A stretch of 64,000 bases of DNA from an uncultured Oscillospiraceae bacterium (GCA_934448295.1 CAKSEY010000002.1:1-64000), one strand, 5' to 3'. Shown: positions 42,113-51,730, numbered from the stretch's first letter. Translations and numbers: made by a program. Notes: a model not told the origin generated them from the sequence alone.

Positions 42113-43315
42113 TTATTCCTTGCCGAGGCTGTCCATGAATTTGGACTTGACGATTTCGGTGATCCTGACTGCAAAGTTATCGTCTATGACCACGACGTCT
42201 CCCCTTGCGATGAGGTTTCCGTTGACAACAACGTCCACCGGTGCGCCCGCCTGGCGCTCAAGCTCGATAATGGTGCCCTGTGTGAACTCCAGGATATCCT
42301 TTACCTTGCGCTTTGCCGTGCCTATCTCAACGGAGATCTCCAGCGGAACGCCCATCAGCAGCTTCAGGTTATCCTGCTGGTCTGCGGGAAGTCCGTAATC
42401 GACATTGTCGAACTGATGGAGCTGTGCATTCTGGATATTTACCGGCGGCACAGGCGGCGGATAAGCGCCGTAGGCTGCGTACTGATTTGGATATGTATAT
42501 CCGGGATAAGGCACCGGCTGTCCCTGCGGGGGATATGCGTAAGCCCCCGGAGCAGGCTGCTGCGCCGTCGCTGCCGGAACAGGCTGCGGCTGAGCCGCTG
42601 CGGGCGCGGGCGCAGGCTGTGCTGCGGGCGCAGGAGCAGGCGCGGGCGCTGCTTCCGCCGGAGCGGGCGCAGGAGCCGCTCCAGCCCCCGGCTCGTCGCC
42701 GTGGAACTTCTCTATCATCTTGCTGGAGAGCGACTTTGCAAGCTCGACCGACATAACGGACATGAACTCACTGTTCATGATACCGTCAACGGTAAGGTTA
42801 AAGGTTACTGCAACGATGGTCTCATCCGGGTCGAGCTCTGCGAGCTGGCAGAAATTCGTCTGCTCGATGACGTACGGGGTCGGAGTGGAAATATCCACCG
42901 TCATGCCCAGCAGGTCGGAGAGTGCGGTAGCGGAGGCGCCCATCATCTGGTTCATGACCTCGGACACCGCGCTGATGTTCATCTCGTCAAACTCAAAATC
43001 CGGGGAAACGACCAGCGGATTGCCCATGAGCTGATTAAGAATGAGCTGAACGTCATCCTGCTTCAGCACCATCATATTCTGTCCGGATATGCCCTTGACG
43101 TAGACTATCTTAACGCAGATAGCCGGCTCAAGACGGTCGTAATTAAGGTCGGCCGCCTTGACAACGCTCACCTGCGGCGTCGTTATCCAGACCTTTGCGT
43201 TGAGCAGCTCGGAAACAGCCGTTGCGGCGGAACCCATGCTTATGTTGAGTATCTCGCCTACTGCGTCGATCTCATACGAGCTGAATTCAACGTTTGCATC
43301 CTTTTCATTAGCCAT
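42113..43315 (-). CDS. fliY: flagellar switch protein FliY (CheC-like plus FliN domain)
   Basis: 400 residues: a CheC-like phosphatase domain (about 1-200) with both E..N motifs (DAVGEILNISMG and SAVSEVMNQMMG), a Pro/Ala/Gln/Tyr-rich linker of about 85 residues, and a C-terminal FliN domain (about 310-398, LMGVPLEISVEIGTAKRK). It joins the C-ring and removes phosphate from CheY-P at the motor. The linker is longer than usual and of low complexity. Confidence 0.95.
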   Translation of the reverse strand: MANEKDANVEFSSYEIDAVGEILNISMGSAATAVSELLNAKVWITTPQVSVVKAADLNYDRLEPAICVKIVYVKGISGQNMMVLKQDDVQLILNQLMGNPLVVSPDFEFDEMNISAVSEVMNQMMGASATALSDLLGMTVDISTPTPYVIEQTNFCQLAELDPDETIVAVTFNLTVDGIMNSEFMSVMSVELAKSLSSKMIEKFHGDEPGAGAAPAPAPAEAAPAPAPAPAAQPAPAPAAAQPQPVPAATAQQPAPGAYAYPPQGQPVPYPGYTYPNQYAAYGAYPPPVPPVNIQNAQLHQFDNVDYGLPADQQDNLKLLMGVPLEISVEIGTAKRKVKDILEFTQGTIIELERQAGAPVDVVVNGNLIARGDVVVIDDNFAVRITEIVKSKFMDSLGKE

Positions 43316-43328
43316 TGGACATTATACC

Positions 43329-44318
43329 TCAATTCTCAATAAAATTATCTACCATTATTGCTTTTTTGTTGTTGTAGGTACCCATCTTTCCGGTACACCA
43401 CAGCTTATTGCCTACCTTGACGTCTACTTCGCTGGTTATCTTTTTACCCAGCGGAATAACATCGTTGACCTGGAGCGTCAGCACCTCGTACAGGTCGAGG
43501 TTTATCTCGCCGAGCACTGCGGTTATCGTGAGATCCGTCGTGCTGATGCCGTTCATGATGCTGTCGCGGCGCTCGCGCTCGCGGCTTGCGTCAAGCTTCC
43601 TCCTGGAAGTGCTGTACCTTGAAACGAACTTGTTCATTATCTCGTCAAGGTTTATCGCCGGAACGCACACGGAAATGATGGACTTCGCGCCGTTTATCTC
43701 GACCTCGAGCGCCACGATGATCACCGTGTCCTCATGGCCGATAGTCTGCACCACGCGGGAATTTGTTTCTATCCCTATGAGCTTGGGCTCAAGCTCGATG
43801 TGCGACGCCCACGGCTCATGCAGCAGATTTGCCATCTGGTTCATGACGTCGTTCATTATCGTGATCTCTATCTCTGTGAAGTCACGGTTGACGTCGCGGA
43901 ACTCGCCCCTGCCGCCCAGGAGTCTGTCTATCATCGTGAATGTGATGGTATTGGAGATCTGCACGATAACTGTGGTCTCGCTGACCTCCTCGTTCTTTAT
44001 GCCCATATCGACCATGCCCATCAGGACGTAGTCCGGCAGCGCGTTGTTGAATTCGCTGTACCTCTGCTCCTCGATATTCACAAGGGACACGCGGCAGTAC
44101 AGCCTGAGAAGTCCTGTGAAATATGACGAAAGAAGCCGCGCGTAGTTCTCAAAGATACCATCTAGGACCTTTATCTGTTCCTTGGTGAATTTCTTAGGAG
44201 AGCGGAAGTCGTAATCCTTGACCTTCTCCTCTTCCTTCTGCGACACCACCGGAGCCACTCCGGCGGCGACGTTTTTCAGCATTTCATCTATTTGTTCCTG
44301 CGTCAGGCTATCAGCCAT
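43329..44318 (-). CDS. fliM: flagellar motor switch protein FliM
   Basis: 329 residues: N-terminal CheY-binding peptide (LTQEQIDEML), CheC-like middle domain (about 45-225) and a C-terminal SpoA/FliN-like domain (about 250-325, LGEINLDLYEVLTLQVNDVIPL). Forms the C-ring with FliG and FliY. It starts 13 bases upstream of fliY. Confidence 0.96.
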   Translation of the reverse strand: MADSLTQEQIDEMLKNVAAGVAPVVSQKEEEKVKDYDFRSPKKFTKEQIKVLDGIFENYARLLSSYFTGLLRLYCRVSLVNIEEQRYSEFNNALPDYVLMGMVDMGIKNEEVSETTVIVQISNTITFTMIDRLLGGRGEFRDVNRDFTEIEITIMNDVMNQMANLLHEPWASHIELEPKLIGIETNSRVVQTIGHEDTVIIVALEVEINGAKSIISVCVPAINLDEIMNKFVSRYSTSRRKLDASRERERRDSIMNGISTTDLTITAVLGEINLDLYEVLTLQVNDVIPLGKKITSEVDVKVGNKLWCTGKMGTYNNKKAIMVDNFIEN

Positions 44319-44357
44319 TTTCAGATCCCCCCTGCTAAACTTTTTCGGATCCCATCG

Positions 44358-45365
44358 TTACTCTGCCGCGCTCGCCGCGCTGTCCGCATTTCCCGCGGAG
44401 CTGTCAGCCTCTGCGCTTACCAGGAACGAGTCATAGTCGCCGGAAATGACCGGGCCGACCGTTGTAAGTCCGGAGCTTCCACTGTCCGGGAATCTGTCGT
44501 TCAGAGAATTGATTATCGACTGAGCATAATCGTTCGGTACCTTTGTGGTATCGCTGCTGTTGTCGCCGTCCGGGTCGAAGGTATCCATATCGATGCCGTA
44601 GTCGTACTTCAGGATATCCTTTATGACATTGGGATCGGTAACATCAGCGTCGTTCTTGAGGATGACCATTTCCACCCGACGGTTCTTCGACATTCCTTCA
44701 ACGGTATCGTTGTCCGCCACCGGCTCTGCATAGCCGCTTCCCTTTGTGCGGAACTGCTCCGTATCGAGCACCTTGCGGAAATCCATGTACTTTACAACGC
44801 TGACCGCTCGTCCGGAGGACAGATCCCAGTCGTTTACCGCCGAGATTGCTTTCGCGGTGTGGCCGTTTACGGTGCAGGTCTTGATGGAGGCCTTGACCGC
44901 GTTTATGCCCGGAGATATGCCGTCCAGCAGATCCTTGCCCTCTTGTGTGAGGACGGCGCTGTTAGGCTCGAAGAACACGTTGTTGTCGAACCTTATATTA
45001 ATATGAGCCGCCCCGTTTTCAACGGAAACGGAATCCGAGAGGTTATTATCCGAGATATACTGCGCTATATAGTGGTAAAGCTCGTCGGTTGTCTGGGGAA
45101 GCGTTCCCATTCCGCCGGCGGTCGGTTTGTCGCTGGCAGTGCCCTCGCCCTCCTCGGGGACGGGGTTCGGGGAATCCACATATTCGTTGAGGTACTTACC
45201 GTGGGACTGGAACGCCTGATATATGTACTGCCACTTAGTCTCGTCCACTGACGAGGAAGCATACAGCAGAACGAAGAACGTCAGCAGCAGCGTGACCATG
45301 TCGCTGTACGTCGACAGCCAGTCGTTGCTGTGGTCCTCCTTTGGCTTCTTTGCGATTTTTGCCAC
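44358..45365 (-). CDS. motB: flagellar stator protein MotB
   Basis: 335 residues: one transmembrane helix with the proton-binding Asp (YSDMVTLLLTFFVLLYA), a plug/linker, and a C-terminal OmpA-like peptidoglycan-binding domain (about 140-250, ending NRRVEMVI). After it comes an unusual tail of about 75 residues rich in Asp/Ser/Ala. Start GTG 45365 follows GGAGGG. A promoter lies in the 156-base gap after motA, so stator protein B can be made separately. Confidence 0.95.
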   Translation of the reverse strand: MAKIAKKPKEDHSNDWLSTYSDMVTLLLTFFVLLYASSSVDETKWQYIYQAFQSHGKYLNEYVDSPNPVPEEGEGTASDKPTAGGMGTLPQTTDELYHYIAQYISDNNLSDSVSVENGAAHINIRFDNNVFFEPNSAVLTQEGKDLLDGISPGINAVKASIKTCTVNGHTAKAISAVNDWDLSSGRAVSVVKYMDFRKVLDTEQFRTKGSGYAEPVADNDTVEGMSKNRRVEMVILKNDADVTDPNVIKDILKYDYGIDMDTFDPDGDNSSDTTKVPNDYAQSIINSLNDRFPDSGSSGLTTVGPVISGDYDSFLVSAEADSSAGNADSAASAAE

Positions 45366-45444
45366 GGGTATCCCTCCTCTGTGCTTTAGTACTCATTTGC
45401 GCAACAAAACCATGGCATGGGCATACTTATCCCGCCATTATAAT

Positions 45445-45473
45445 ATTGTATCATAAAATCGCGGAAATTGCAA
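45445..45473 (-). promoter_or_regulatory. internal promoter ahead of motB
   Basis: TTGCAA (complement of 45468-45473), 17-bp spacer, TACAAT (complement of 45445-45450). The -35 lies inside an inverted repeat ATTGCAAA (45467-45474) / TTTGCAAT (45489-45496), a possible operator or weak hairpin. Confidence 0.55.
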
Positions 45474-45521
45474 ATACTTTTTGCATTTTTTGCAATAGAA
45501 TCTGTAAATTTTTTGATTTTT

Positions 45522-46289
45522 TTATTTAGAATCGGAACGTTTCTTGGAAGCCGGCAGCATAAACTCCAGCTTTTCCTGGATATAGCGCGGGTTGGAGCCG
45601 TCTGCGATGGCAATTACGCCCTCTTCGATTATCTGCATGCACAGCAGCTCGTCCTCATGCGCGTTTGAGAGCGCCATGGCAAGCGGGCTGAACAGGACGT
45701 TCGCAAACAGCGAGCCGTAGAACGTGGTGATAAGCGCGGTAGCCATACCGCCGGCAAGGTTGTTAGCGTCGTCGGTAATGGAGTTAAGCATGTTAACAAG
45801 ACCTACCAGGGTACCCAGCATACCGAACGCCGGGAAGATACCCACGCCTCTTTCAAAGAAGGAGCGTCCTGAGTCGTGGCGGTCGCACATGAAGCTGATG
45901 GCGTCGTCGAGCATTCCGCGTACCTTTGCGGTGTCGTTCGCGTCGACGATGAGCATAAGCGCGGACTTCATGAACTGATCCTGGCACTGGTTCGCGCTCT
46001 CCTCGAGTGCGAGCAGACCGCGGCCTCTTGCTATCTTTGCATATTCAACGATGTCGTCTATGTACTTTTCGGGCTTATACTTCTTGGGGTTGAACGCTAT
46101 CTTGAACTTTCCGGGAATGCCCGCCAGATAGCTGAGCGGATATGACGCAATAAGGCAGCCTATGGTACCGCCGACGGTGATGGCTATTGAGGGCGGATCC
46201 CAGAACCAGAGGATCTGTCCACCCTGGAATATGCCGAAAATAACCATGCCGAACGCAATTACCCAACCGATAATAAGTGTAATATTCAA
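45522..46289 (-). CDS. motA: flagellar stator protein MotA
   Basis: 255 residues with four transmembrane helices and the cytoplasmic loop bearing the FliG-contacting charged residues (YAKIARGRGLLALEE) and the GVGIFPAFGMLGTLVGLVNML motif of helix 3. Start TTG 46289 is eight bases after GAGGGA. Encoded between flbD and motB inside the main operon. Confidence 0.96.
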   Translation of the reverse strand: MNITLIIGWVIAFGMVIFGIFQGGQILWFWDPPSIAITVGGTIGCLIASYPLSYLAGIPGKFKIAFNPKKYKPEKYIDDIVEYAKIARGRGLLALEESANQCQDQFMKSALMLIVDANDTAKVRGMLDDAISFMCDRHDSGRSFFERGVGIFPAFGMLGTLVGLVNMLNSITDDANNLAGGMATALITTFYGSLFANVLFSPLAMALSNAHEDELLCMQIIEEGVIAIADGSNPRYIQEKLEFMLPASKKRSDSK

Positions 46290-46362
46290 AGAGAATCCCT
46301 CGCTTTTCTATTAGCTAATCGCTTAGCTTTCTATGCTTCCATGCACTGCTTTATGTGAAAGG

Positions 46363-46578
46363 CTATGCCTTCTGCTGCGCGTCCGGTTTCATGCGGAGGC
46401 GCCGCCGCTGCCTGTTATATTCGAGAATCTTTGACTGAAGCTCCTTCATGCTTTCCCGGACGATGTATGAATGTCCGTTTGACAGCACAATGACCGTATC
46501 GGGAGTTTCGCTGACGGTTTCTATCATCATCTCGTTGAGCATGAATACCTTACCGTCGAGTTTTGTTAGAAAGATCAT
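46363..46578 (-). CDS. flbD: flagellar protein FlbD
   Basis: 71 residues: the IFLTKLDGKVFMLNEMMIE-type start and TVIVLSNGHSYIVRES are typical of the small FlbD (SwrD) family found after flgE in Firmicutes and spirochaetes. In Bacillus SwrD is needed for full motor power. A basic tail closes the protein. Confidence 0.92.
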   Translation of the reverse strand: MIFLTKLDGKVFMLNEMMIETVSETPDTVIVLSNGHSYIVRESMKELQSKILEYNRQRRRLRMKPDAQQKA

Positions 46579-46646
46579 AATTACTCCAACGCATATATGC
46601 TCCCCCGCCCCCGCGGACGGGGGAGATATGTCAGTTCAAATCGTTG

Positions 46647-48635
46647 TTATCTCTTGAGGGAAAGAAGCTCTTCAAGCATTGTATCAGAGGTGGTGATAAC
46701 TCTGGAGTTTGCCTGGTAGCCTCTCTGGGTGGTGATCATGTCGGTGAATTCCTGCGCAAGGTCAACGTTGGACATCTCAAGAGCGCCGGAAACGACTTCG
46801 CCCGCGCCGTCAGAGCCGCCGATAGCAAGCTTCGGGTCGCCGGAAGCAACGCTTGCCGCGAAGTTCGTGCCGCCCATTGCGGTAAGACCGTTCGGGTTGT
46901 CGAATGTAGCGATATCCACACGGCCGAGGTTCAGATAGCCATGAACAGCGTGGTAGCCGATGATGGTGCCGTCCGTGCCGACTGTGATGTTCTCAAGGTC
47001 CTTGAAGCTCTGCTCAGCGCCCTTGCGGCCGTTGACAAGGTTGAATGTGGACAGTGACTTCGCAACTGTGGTGTAGAAGCTGTCCTCGCCGCCGCCGAAG
47101 GAAACGGACGGGTTGTTCTCGAACAGCGCCTTTCTCTGACCGTTGTTCAGCTTCGCAAGTCCTGCGAAGCTGTCCGCGTCAAAGGTGAACATCTTCTTCT
47201 CGTTGCCGCCTGCCGCAGAAGCCACTGCCGCGTTGATCTCCGCGAGAGCCGCTGCGTCGTCTGCGTATTCCTTGTTTGTGATGGCGATGGTCAGGGTGTT
47301 GTCGTCCCACTGCGCGGTGGGAGCGTCATAGTTGGAAACGTACTTGAACACGATCTTGTACTTGTTCGCGAACTCGCCGGGCTGACCAGCGGTAGCCTTT
47401 ATGCTGGAAACCATCGGATCTTCATTAATAAGCTGAAATTTCTTTCCATTCGGGAACGTCTTGTTGTTCCATGCAGTTACAGCGTCGTTGAGTTTACCGG
47501 CAGGAACCTCGTACTTTGTGATGGAGAGATTCAGACCTGCAAGCTCGCCTGTTGTGTCGGCAGTCTTTGCAGTAACCACGGCGTCCTTTATAGCCTGTGT
47601 GATATCGGAAAGCCTGGTGCTGTCCGTAACTGTAATTGTCCACTTGTTATTTGCCTGGTCGTATGCCGCAGAGGTCGCGGTGCCGTATACCATTTCAATG
47701 TTAGCGCTGTTGTATTTGTTCGCACTGTTGGAGTTGCTTGTCGCGAATGCAATCGTAGCGTAGCTGGCAGCTGCGCCGCCACCGCCGCTTACGTCCACTC
47801 TGTTCTCAACGCACGCCTGGTCAAGGGTGTGGGTCCAGCTGTCAACGCGTGCCTTAGCGACAACGGAGTTTGTGGAAGCCGGAAGATTCTCAAACGTGAA
47901 CTTCAGGGAAACATCGTCAGGAAGCGTTACGCCGCCTGCCTGGAGGCACTTCTGCACCTCGTCCTCAAACGCCTGCGCGGAGTCGAACTGCTGCTCCCTG
48001 TCAAAGAACAGGTTCAGCACTCCTGCGGAGTATGTAGCGAACGGGAATTCCGACTGGTTGAACGTAACGGACATATCCGTGTAGTCGGACGGGTCGGAAA
48101 CGGCGATGGTGACATCGCAGCCGTTAACTGTCTTTGTGGCGCTGGAGCAGTTGTCGTCTGTCGCGGAAATGCTTATCTTGATGGGCTGGCTGCCGGCGGG
48201 CTGGTTGTCGAAATCGCCGGAAACGCCGAGGACCTTGTAACCGGAAGCGTTGACCAGATTGCCCTCGTCGTCTATCTTGAAAATACCCGCTCTTGTGTAG
48301 AGGATATTTCCCGCGCTGTCCATTACCTGGAAGAAGCCCTCGCCGTCAAGCGCCATATCGAACTGGCTGTCCGAGAATGTGAAGCCGGACTGGGTCATGT
48401 TCGGCGTGGTGGTGTTGAGCTTAACGCCGTAGCCCACCTGAACCGGGTTTGTGCCGCCCAGTGTGGTGGAAGCGCCTGTCGGCGTCTTTTTTGTCTGATA
48501 GTAAAGATCCGCAAAGGTAACAACGTTGGTCTTGTAGCCAGTGGTGTTTACATTGGCGATGTTGTTGCCTATTACGTCCATTTTCTGCTGGTGGGTTTTC
48601 ATACCGGATACGCCGGTGTAAAGGGATTTAACCAT
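46647..48635 (-). CDS. flgE: flagellar hook protein FlgE
   Basis: 662 residues, much longer than the roughly 400 of enterobacterial FlgE. Core ends are canonical: N-terminal MKTHQQKMDVIGNNIANVNTTGYK and C-terminal DMITTQRGYQANSRVITTSD. The middle 480 residues form enlarged outer domains rich in Ala, Asn, Ser and Thr. Its export and length control fit with FliK and FlgD upstream in the operon. Confidence 0.95.
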   Translation of the reverse strand: MVKSLYTGVSGMKTHQQKMDVIGNNIANVNTTGYKTNVVTFADLYYQTKKTPTGASTTLGGTNPVQVGYGVKLNTTTPNMTQSGFTFSDSQFDMALDGEGFFQVMDSAGNILYTRAGIFKIDDEGNLVNASGYKVLGVSGDFDNQPAGSQPIKISISATDDNCSSATKTVNGCDVTIAVSDPSDYTDMSVTFNQSEFPFATYSAGVLNLFFDREQQFDSAQAFEDEVQKCLQAGGVTLPDDVSLKFTFENLPASTNSVVAKARVDSWTHTLDQACVENRVDVSGGGGAAASYATIAFATSNSNSANKYNSANIEMVYGTATSAAYDQANNKWTITVTDSTRLSDITQAIKDAVVTAKTADTTGELAGLNLSITKYEVPAGKLNDAVTAWNNKTFPNGKKFQLINEDPMVSSIKATAGQPGEFANKYKIVFKYVSNYDAPTAQWDDNTLTIAITNKEYADDAAALAEINAAVASAAGGNEKKMFTFDADSFAGLAKLNNGQRKALFENNPSVSFGGGEDSFYTTVAKSLSTFNLVNGRKGAEQSFKDLENITVGTDGTIIGYHAVHGYLNLGRVDIATFDNPNGLTAMGGTNFAASVASGDPKLAIGGSDGAGEVVSGALEMSNVDLAQEFTDMITTQRGYQANSRVITTSDTMLEELLSLKR

Positions 48636-48722
48636 TCTATTGACCTCCAGAATAAGTTGTCATTGACTTGACCGCGCCCCGGACTCATTCGCAGCCGGGA
48701 CATGAATTCCATTCAGGTCCGT

Positions 48723-49124
48723 TCATACGATAACGGTCGAATCAATATTTGTGAACACATTCCCCTGCAATTCGCTGTCTGAAAGGGTGGTGATCACCTT
48801 GTTGTTTTTTACGCTCACAACGAAAGCGTTTCTTCCCACAAGGACGAGGGTCTCGCTGCTGCCCTTGCCTGCTGCAAGCTCTACGCCGCGGTTCAGCCGC
48901 TCGAGCGTGCCGTCCTGTTCAAGGTCTATGCTGCGTTCCTCCAGCCGCTGCATTGCGTGCTTTGAGAACTCCACGCCGCTCTTTTCGTCGAGCTTCTGCT
49001 GTAAAGCCTCTGCGAAGGAACCGCCCTGCACCGCTTCCTTTGCCGTGCCTGCGGGCTGTACTGCCGTGCCGCCTGTGGTAACGCTGATCTGACTGCGGAG
49101 CGCTAAATACTCGCTTATCAGCAT
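48723..49124 (-). CDS. TIGR02530 family flagellar operon protein
   Basis: 133 residues. The FSKHAMQRLEERSIDL stretch and the end TLVLVGRNAFVVSVKNNKVITTL match TIGR02530, a small protein of unknown function encoded between flgD and flgE in Gram-positive flagellar operons. Start ATG 49124 is seven bases after GGAGG; a TTG two codons upstream is less well placed. Confidence 0.88.
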   Translation of the reverse strand: MLISEYLALRSQISVTTGGTAVQPAGTAKEAVQGGSFAEALQQKLDEKSGVEFSKHAMQRLEERSIDLEQDGTLERLNRGVELAAGKGSSETLVLVGRNAFVVSVKNNKVITTLSDSELQGNVFTNIDSTVIV

Positions 49125-49142
49125 TTTCAAGCCTCCATGCTT

Positions 49143-50063
49143 TTATGTGAAATCTTCAAGGTCGGGTATATCTTCCTCGAGATAAGCGTCTGCCTCTGCC
49201 CTTTCGGTGACTTCCTCAACATTGTCTGCTGAATCGGCAAAGCTCTCTGCAATATACGCCGCCTTCTCCTCGGAATCCTCAACAACGTGGGTATCCGTAT
49301 CGTCAGTGCTGTCAGAAGCCCCCGTGCTCTCGTCCGCCCCGTCCGTCTTGCCTGAAGCTGAGGTATCGCCGCCCGTGGTGCCGTTTGTGCTGTCGTCAGG
49401 CTCCAGCGTTGCATACGCGACCTCTACAACGTCCTCCAGTGCGTAAGCCTTGCTGTTGATGATAACGTTGATCTTTCCGTCCTTGACCTGAATAGATGTT
49501 ACAAGTCCGGAATCCAGTACTGTGCCCTTGTCGGTCTTTGTCTGGACTGTCGCCGCCATTCCTATCATCATCGAAGCCTTCGCGATATAGTCGCCGAGGC
49601 TGCTTCCGCTGAGCTGCTGATCATTGTCAGCCGCGTTGGTGTCGGATATAGCCGTTACGTTGGAGATATCAAACGAAACCCCGCCTACCTTTACCGTGTA
49701 GTCGTCGCCGTTCTTCATGACGGATTCCACAACGCCCGTCTTGGTGACGAGAGTCGAACCGTCCATCTTGGATGCCGTGACCGTCTTGCCCACAAGGCTG
49801 GAAGCGTAATTCGACTTGGAGAATTCCGCCGACTGCTTTGAGTAGGTCAGTGATGAGAACTGCGCCATCTGCGAAACGAATTCGGTGTTGGACGTAGGCT
49901 CCATAGGATCCTGGTTGGTCATTTCTGCCACAAGCAGGTTCAGGAACGTATCCGAGTTTATAAGATCCTCGTTGGCGTCCTTGAATTTGTCCTTGAACTT
50001 TTCGTAGTTGGACTGCATCTGCTCCGCCGCAGTGAGCGTGTTTTTTGCGCTTGTTACTGGCAT
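49143..50063 (-). CDS. flgD: flagellar hook cap protein FlgD
   Basis: 306 residues. The N-terminal FlgD signature is clear (FLNLLVAEMTNQDPMEPTSNTEF, AQFSSL). The capping core ends near residue 210. A further tail of about 85 residues is strongly acidic and Ser/Thr-rich (for example DESTGASDSTDDTD) and is not part of the usual fold. It scaffolds FlgE assembly. Confidence 0.93.
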   Translation of the reverse strand: MPVTSAKNTLTAAEQMQSNYEKFKDKFKDANEDLINSDTFLNLLVAEMTNQDPMEPTSNTEFVSQMAQFSSLTYSKQSAEFSKSNYASSLVGKTVTASKMDGSTLVTKTGVVESVMKNGDDYTVKVGGVSFDISNVTAISDTNAADNDQQLSGSSLGDYIAKASMMIGMAATVQTKTDKGTVLDSGLVTSIQVKDGKINVIINSKAYALEDVVEVAYATLEPDDSTNGTTGGDTSASGKTDGADESTGASDSTDDTDTHVVEDSEEKAAYIAESFADSADNVEEVTERAEADAYLEEDIPDLEDFT

Positions 50064-50081
50064 ATTCTCTCCTTTCCTGCC

Positions 50082-51677
50082 TTACATTGAGGCAATTATT
50101 TCTGCGAAGCTCTCGCCGTCCTCGTCTTTCTGATGATCGTGCTCTGCCTCGCGGTAGGGATTCTTGCTGCTTCCCTGGTAATCCTGGGAACGGGTTTCCT
50201 GCTGGCTCTCGCTGACCGTCTGCCAGTTTTCAAGCTGCACCCCGTTGTGTTTGAGCGCGTCCTGGATAGCCGTGCCGTTGTCCTCCAGTATTCTGAGCGT
50301 CCTGGAATTCTCCGCCGCAATGGATACCGAAACCGCGCCGTCAGCCGTCTTGGTCATCTTGACCGTGATCCTGCCGAGATCCTCCGGGGTCAGGGTAATG
50401 CTGTACTCTGTTTCGCCCTCTTCAAGTCCCTCAGTGCGCTCGATAAGCCTGTCTGCTACCTGCTGCGCCACGTCTGCGGGCTTTACCGTTACCTCGCTGC
50501 CGTCTGCGCGTGCGAATATCACCGGCTTGTCGTTCAGGATCCCCTGCGGCTGTGCAAGGGTCTGCGCCGCGCTGTCGTCGGTCTTTTCCGTGTTCGCGGA
50601 CTTTATCATGTCCAGCTCGTCAGACTTGGAAACCACCCTGCTGCGCTGTGCCGTGTGCTGTACGAATACCGGAGCTTCCTCCGTCTCGGGCTGCTTGTCT
50701 GCGGTCCTGACCTCAAACCTTGCAACATCGCGCGTTGGAACTTCCTCACGGCTGTTCTGCTGGCTGCTGAAGCCGCTTTCCTGCTTCGGTGCGTTGTCAG
50801 CGGGAACTGACTTTACCTCCGCCTCCGGCTGGACTTCCGTCTGCTTTTCCTGGGGCTGCTGCGTTCTGGGAGCTTCCTGTTCGGTTCTTGCCGGTTCGGG
50901 CTGAACTGCCTGCACCGCCTCTGGAACAGCCTCCTGCAATGCCTCTGCCGCTGCGACAGGCGCCGCTTCAACTGCGGTTTCCTGCACCGTGACTTCCTGT
51001 GCTGCAGACTCCTGAGGGATCTCCTGCTGTGCCTGTGTCTCCTGTACCGGAGCTTCCTGTACTGAAACCTCCTGCGCCGGAACTGCCTGCGCCGGAACCT
51101 CCTGAGCCTGGATCTCCTGCATCGAAGCTTCCTGCACGGGGGTCTCCTGAACCGGAACCTCCTGCACCGGGATCTCTGCAACGTTCTCAACCGGAGAAGC
51201 CTTAAGCTGCGACAGCTCGTCGGTCTTGTCGTTCGCCTGGACTGCGGGCTGCATGAACATCGAAGCTATCTCAGTCGCCGCCTGAGCCGTGACGTCCTTG
51301 TCCTCGTCGTCATCTTCGATGTCGGTGAAGTTATCGACCTTCATAAGTTCGACCAGCTCCTTGAGCACGAACTCCATGATGTCTTCCGGGATATCATCGA
51401 GCTTGATCTCTCCCTTAATGACCGCCTTCGCCATAGCCTTGTAGTCGATTTTGCCGTTCTCGTTAGTGAACCGTGCAACCACCTCGGCCTGCTTGGAATC
51501 ATACTCGGGTGAGGTCTTGCTGACCGTACCCGGCTTTCCTATGCCGCTCAGCACACTTGAGAACTTCTCGGACTGGTCCTGCACCGCTTCCTCCGTCCTC
51601 AGCGGTATTGCCGCATCGGAGATCATGAAGTCGCTGCGGGTATACCCGGAACCTCCCGTGCTGAATGCTACTGCCAT
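50082..51677 (-). CDS. fliK: flagellar hook-length control protein FliK
   Basis: 531 residues: a long disordered N-terminal ruler region with Gln/Glu/Val pentapeptide repeats (about 160-230, VPVQE, APVQE and variants) and the C-terminal FliK domain (about 415-500) with LTPEDLGRITVKM, the conserved L-x-P-x-x-L-G-x-x-x-V pattern. The C-terminal part triggers the FlhB switch; ruler length sets hook length. Located between fliJ and flgD. Confidence 0.92.
   Translation of the reverse strand: MAVAFSTGGSGYTRSDFMISDAAIPLRTEEAVQDQSEKFSSVLSGIGKPGTVSKTSPEYDSKQAEVVARFTNENGKIDYKAMAKAVIKGEIKLDDIPEDIMEFVLKELVELMKVDNFTDIEDDDEDKDVTAQAATEIASMFMQPAVQANDKTDELSQLKASPVENVAEIPVQEVPVQETPVQEASMQEIQAQEVPAQAVPAQEVSVQEAPVQETQAQQEIPQESAAQEVTVQETAVEAAPVAAAEALQEAVPEAVQAVQPEPARTEQEAPRTQQPQEKQTEVQPEAEVKSVPADNAPKQESGFSSQQNSREEVPTRDVARFEVRTADKQPETEEAPVFVQHTAQRSRVVSKSDELDMIKSANTEKTDDSAAQTLAQPQGILNDKPVIFARADGSEVTVKPADVAQQVADRLIERTEGLEEGETEYSITLTPEDLGRITVKMTKTADGAVSVSIAAENSRTLRILEDNGTAIQDALKHNGVQLENWQTVSESQQETRSQDYQGSSKNPYREAEHDHQKDEDGESFAEIIASM
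51000..51185 (-). repeat. 15-bp repeat tract in fliK
   Basis: About a dozen degenerate 15-bp units of the type CTCCTG-(C/T)-(A/G)-C-CGGA-A-C/G, encoding x-P-V-Q-E pentapeptides. The tract lies in the ruler region, so copy-number change would alter protein length. Confidence 0.72.
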
Positions 51678-51730
51678 TTGCTCACCTCCTTATATTATAA
51701 TATCTATATCAGGGCTTCCGCCCGGATATG

